Assembly (NCBI GenBank): GCA_037893225.1
Contig: JAZGUH010000363.1
Span: forward strand, 1,116,001-1,180,000
DNA: 64,000 nt
Direction of reading: 5' to 3'
Source: Hippasteria phrygiana
Lineage: Eukaryota > Echinodermata > Asteroidea > Valvatida > Goniasteridae
The translations under genes and the position numbers were made by a program. Every line of letters begins with the position of its first letter. The first letter of the stretch is position 1. This document shows positions 63,281-64,000 of the stretch, in pieces. A model generated the notes under the pieces. The model made no database searches. It was not told the origin of the DNA and worked only from the letters and a program-made list of their open reading frames with translations.

Positions 63281-63455
63281 CGGCAGGGAGAAAACTTGCT
63301 CCGCCGCTCCGGCGGTATTGTTTTATTTTGTTTATTTTGTTTAGGAAATACATTTCAGAAATTGAAAGCGCTTTTCCCGGTACTCACCCCTTCTCCTACA
63401 CAATTTTGAAAAACTTTTCTCGAAAAAAAATTGAGGACGTTTTTGCCCTCTATAT

Positions 63456-64000
63456 GAACGAATAAAAGCCGGATACGTCACTGGATAAACATTTAGCGTG
63501 TTCGATTACTAACCCGCGCTTACTCGTGCCTCTAAGTCGGGGATAGTTGCACATGCGCTGTACGTTTGAGTAACGAACGATCTCGGGTCACTCGAGTGAC
63601 GTCAACGTGGCTAGTGACAACATCTCTCTGGTGCGGTATTTGCGATGCCCAATTTTCTGTCAGTGCTATGACCAGCTTATAATTTGTTTTTTATTAATTT
63701 GTTGATCATTTATTGACAAATAGTTGGTGTTTGTTAATTGTTACTATTTTAAATGACTCATATAATTATTTTTATATTTATAACAAATTGATAAGAAATT
63801 AAAGAGGTTCAAATTTTCAATATATTTTTTTGTAATTTAGCAATATTGTCAACTTTTTAACTGAAATATTTAATTGTCCTCCAGAATGACCAAAAATTTC
63901 AATCAACAAAAATCCATACCTTTGCATAGGGTTAACCTATCATGACCATTGACCCCTCAATTGGACGGACAGAATCGGAGCCCCATTTTAAGGTGGATTG
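63456..64000. other. Non-coding, nothing recognised
   Basis: AT-rich end of the window with no recognisable feature. Confidence 0.4.

Larger units (their letters stand above)
61060..63455 (+). repeat. Host segmental duplication, copy 2
   Basis: Matches 48185-51235 and lacks the three MITEs found there. It has its own 42-base G run and sequence between about 62040 and 62760 that I could not match. It supplies the pre-insertion state for the MITEs. Confidence 0.85.

Noticed and set aside
1..64000. tRNA and rRNA genes
   Set aside because: I looked for cloverleaf-type and conserved rRNA blocks by eye and found none; a dedicated scan was not possible.

Overview
The window is eukaryotic, intron-poor and dominated by mobile and satellite DNA. 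It most likely comes from a marine invertebrate. The support for this is a Maverick/Polinton, a Helentron-type Helitron carrying OTU and EEP-nuclease domains, Tc1 and mariner relics, TGACGTCA-rich satellite DNA and a class A amine-like GPCR. The phylum cannot be settled from the sequence. The only plausible intact host protein-coding gene is the single-exon GPCR at 53.5-55.0 kb (minus strand).

Layout. 0.6-8.4 kb: satellite composites. The A units (about 1.1 kb) are full of TGACGTCA palindromes, end in an A-rich array of short hairpins, and are followed by B units (about 0.9 kb). A 161-bp tandem array lies between them. 8.4-9.9 kb: 3' end of a non-LTR retrotransposon (minus strand). 9.9-18.2 kb: a Helentron coding region (PHD, C76-like protease, OTU, basic repeats, Rep, PIF1-like helicase, EEP nuclease), apparently one very long reading frame now split by at least five lesions. 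19.7-21.2 kb: an AGGTCAAAGGTCA-type repeat and two fold-back elements. 23.0-24.0 kb: Tc1 relic. 27.9-48.2 kb: a second satellite composite, split by a Polinton at 29087-44932. 48.2-51.2 and 61.1-63.5 kb: two direct copies of one host segment. The first copy has gained three MITEs, and the second shows their empty sites. 52.8 kb: mariner relic. 53.3 kb: a small MITE directly after the GPCR stop codon.

The Polinton has 239-bp terminal inverted repeats and an apparent 5-bp target duplication. It encodes a protein-primed family B DNA polymerase, an rve integrase, an A32-like packaging ATPase, a putative double-jelly-roll major capsid protein, three tandem penton-like proteins and a set of small coiled-coil or membrane proteins. 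These would replicate, package and integrate the element. No adenovirus-type protease is visible. Several genes carry frameshifts or stops, so this copy is probably not autonomous, although the polymerase, integrase, ATPase and main capsid frames are open.

Most notable are (i) a small palindromic sequence (core GCGTAGCTACGC) scattered through the Polinton and inserted inside at least three or four of its genes, and (ii) hairpin arrays ending each satellite unit, in which stem sequences differ but pairing is kept by matched changes on both arms.
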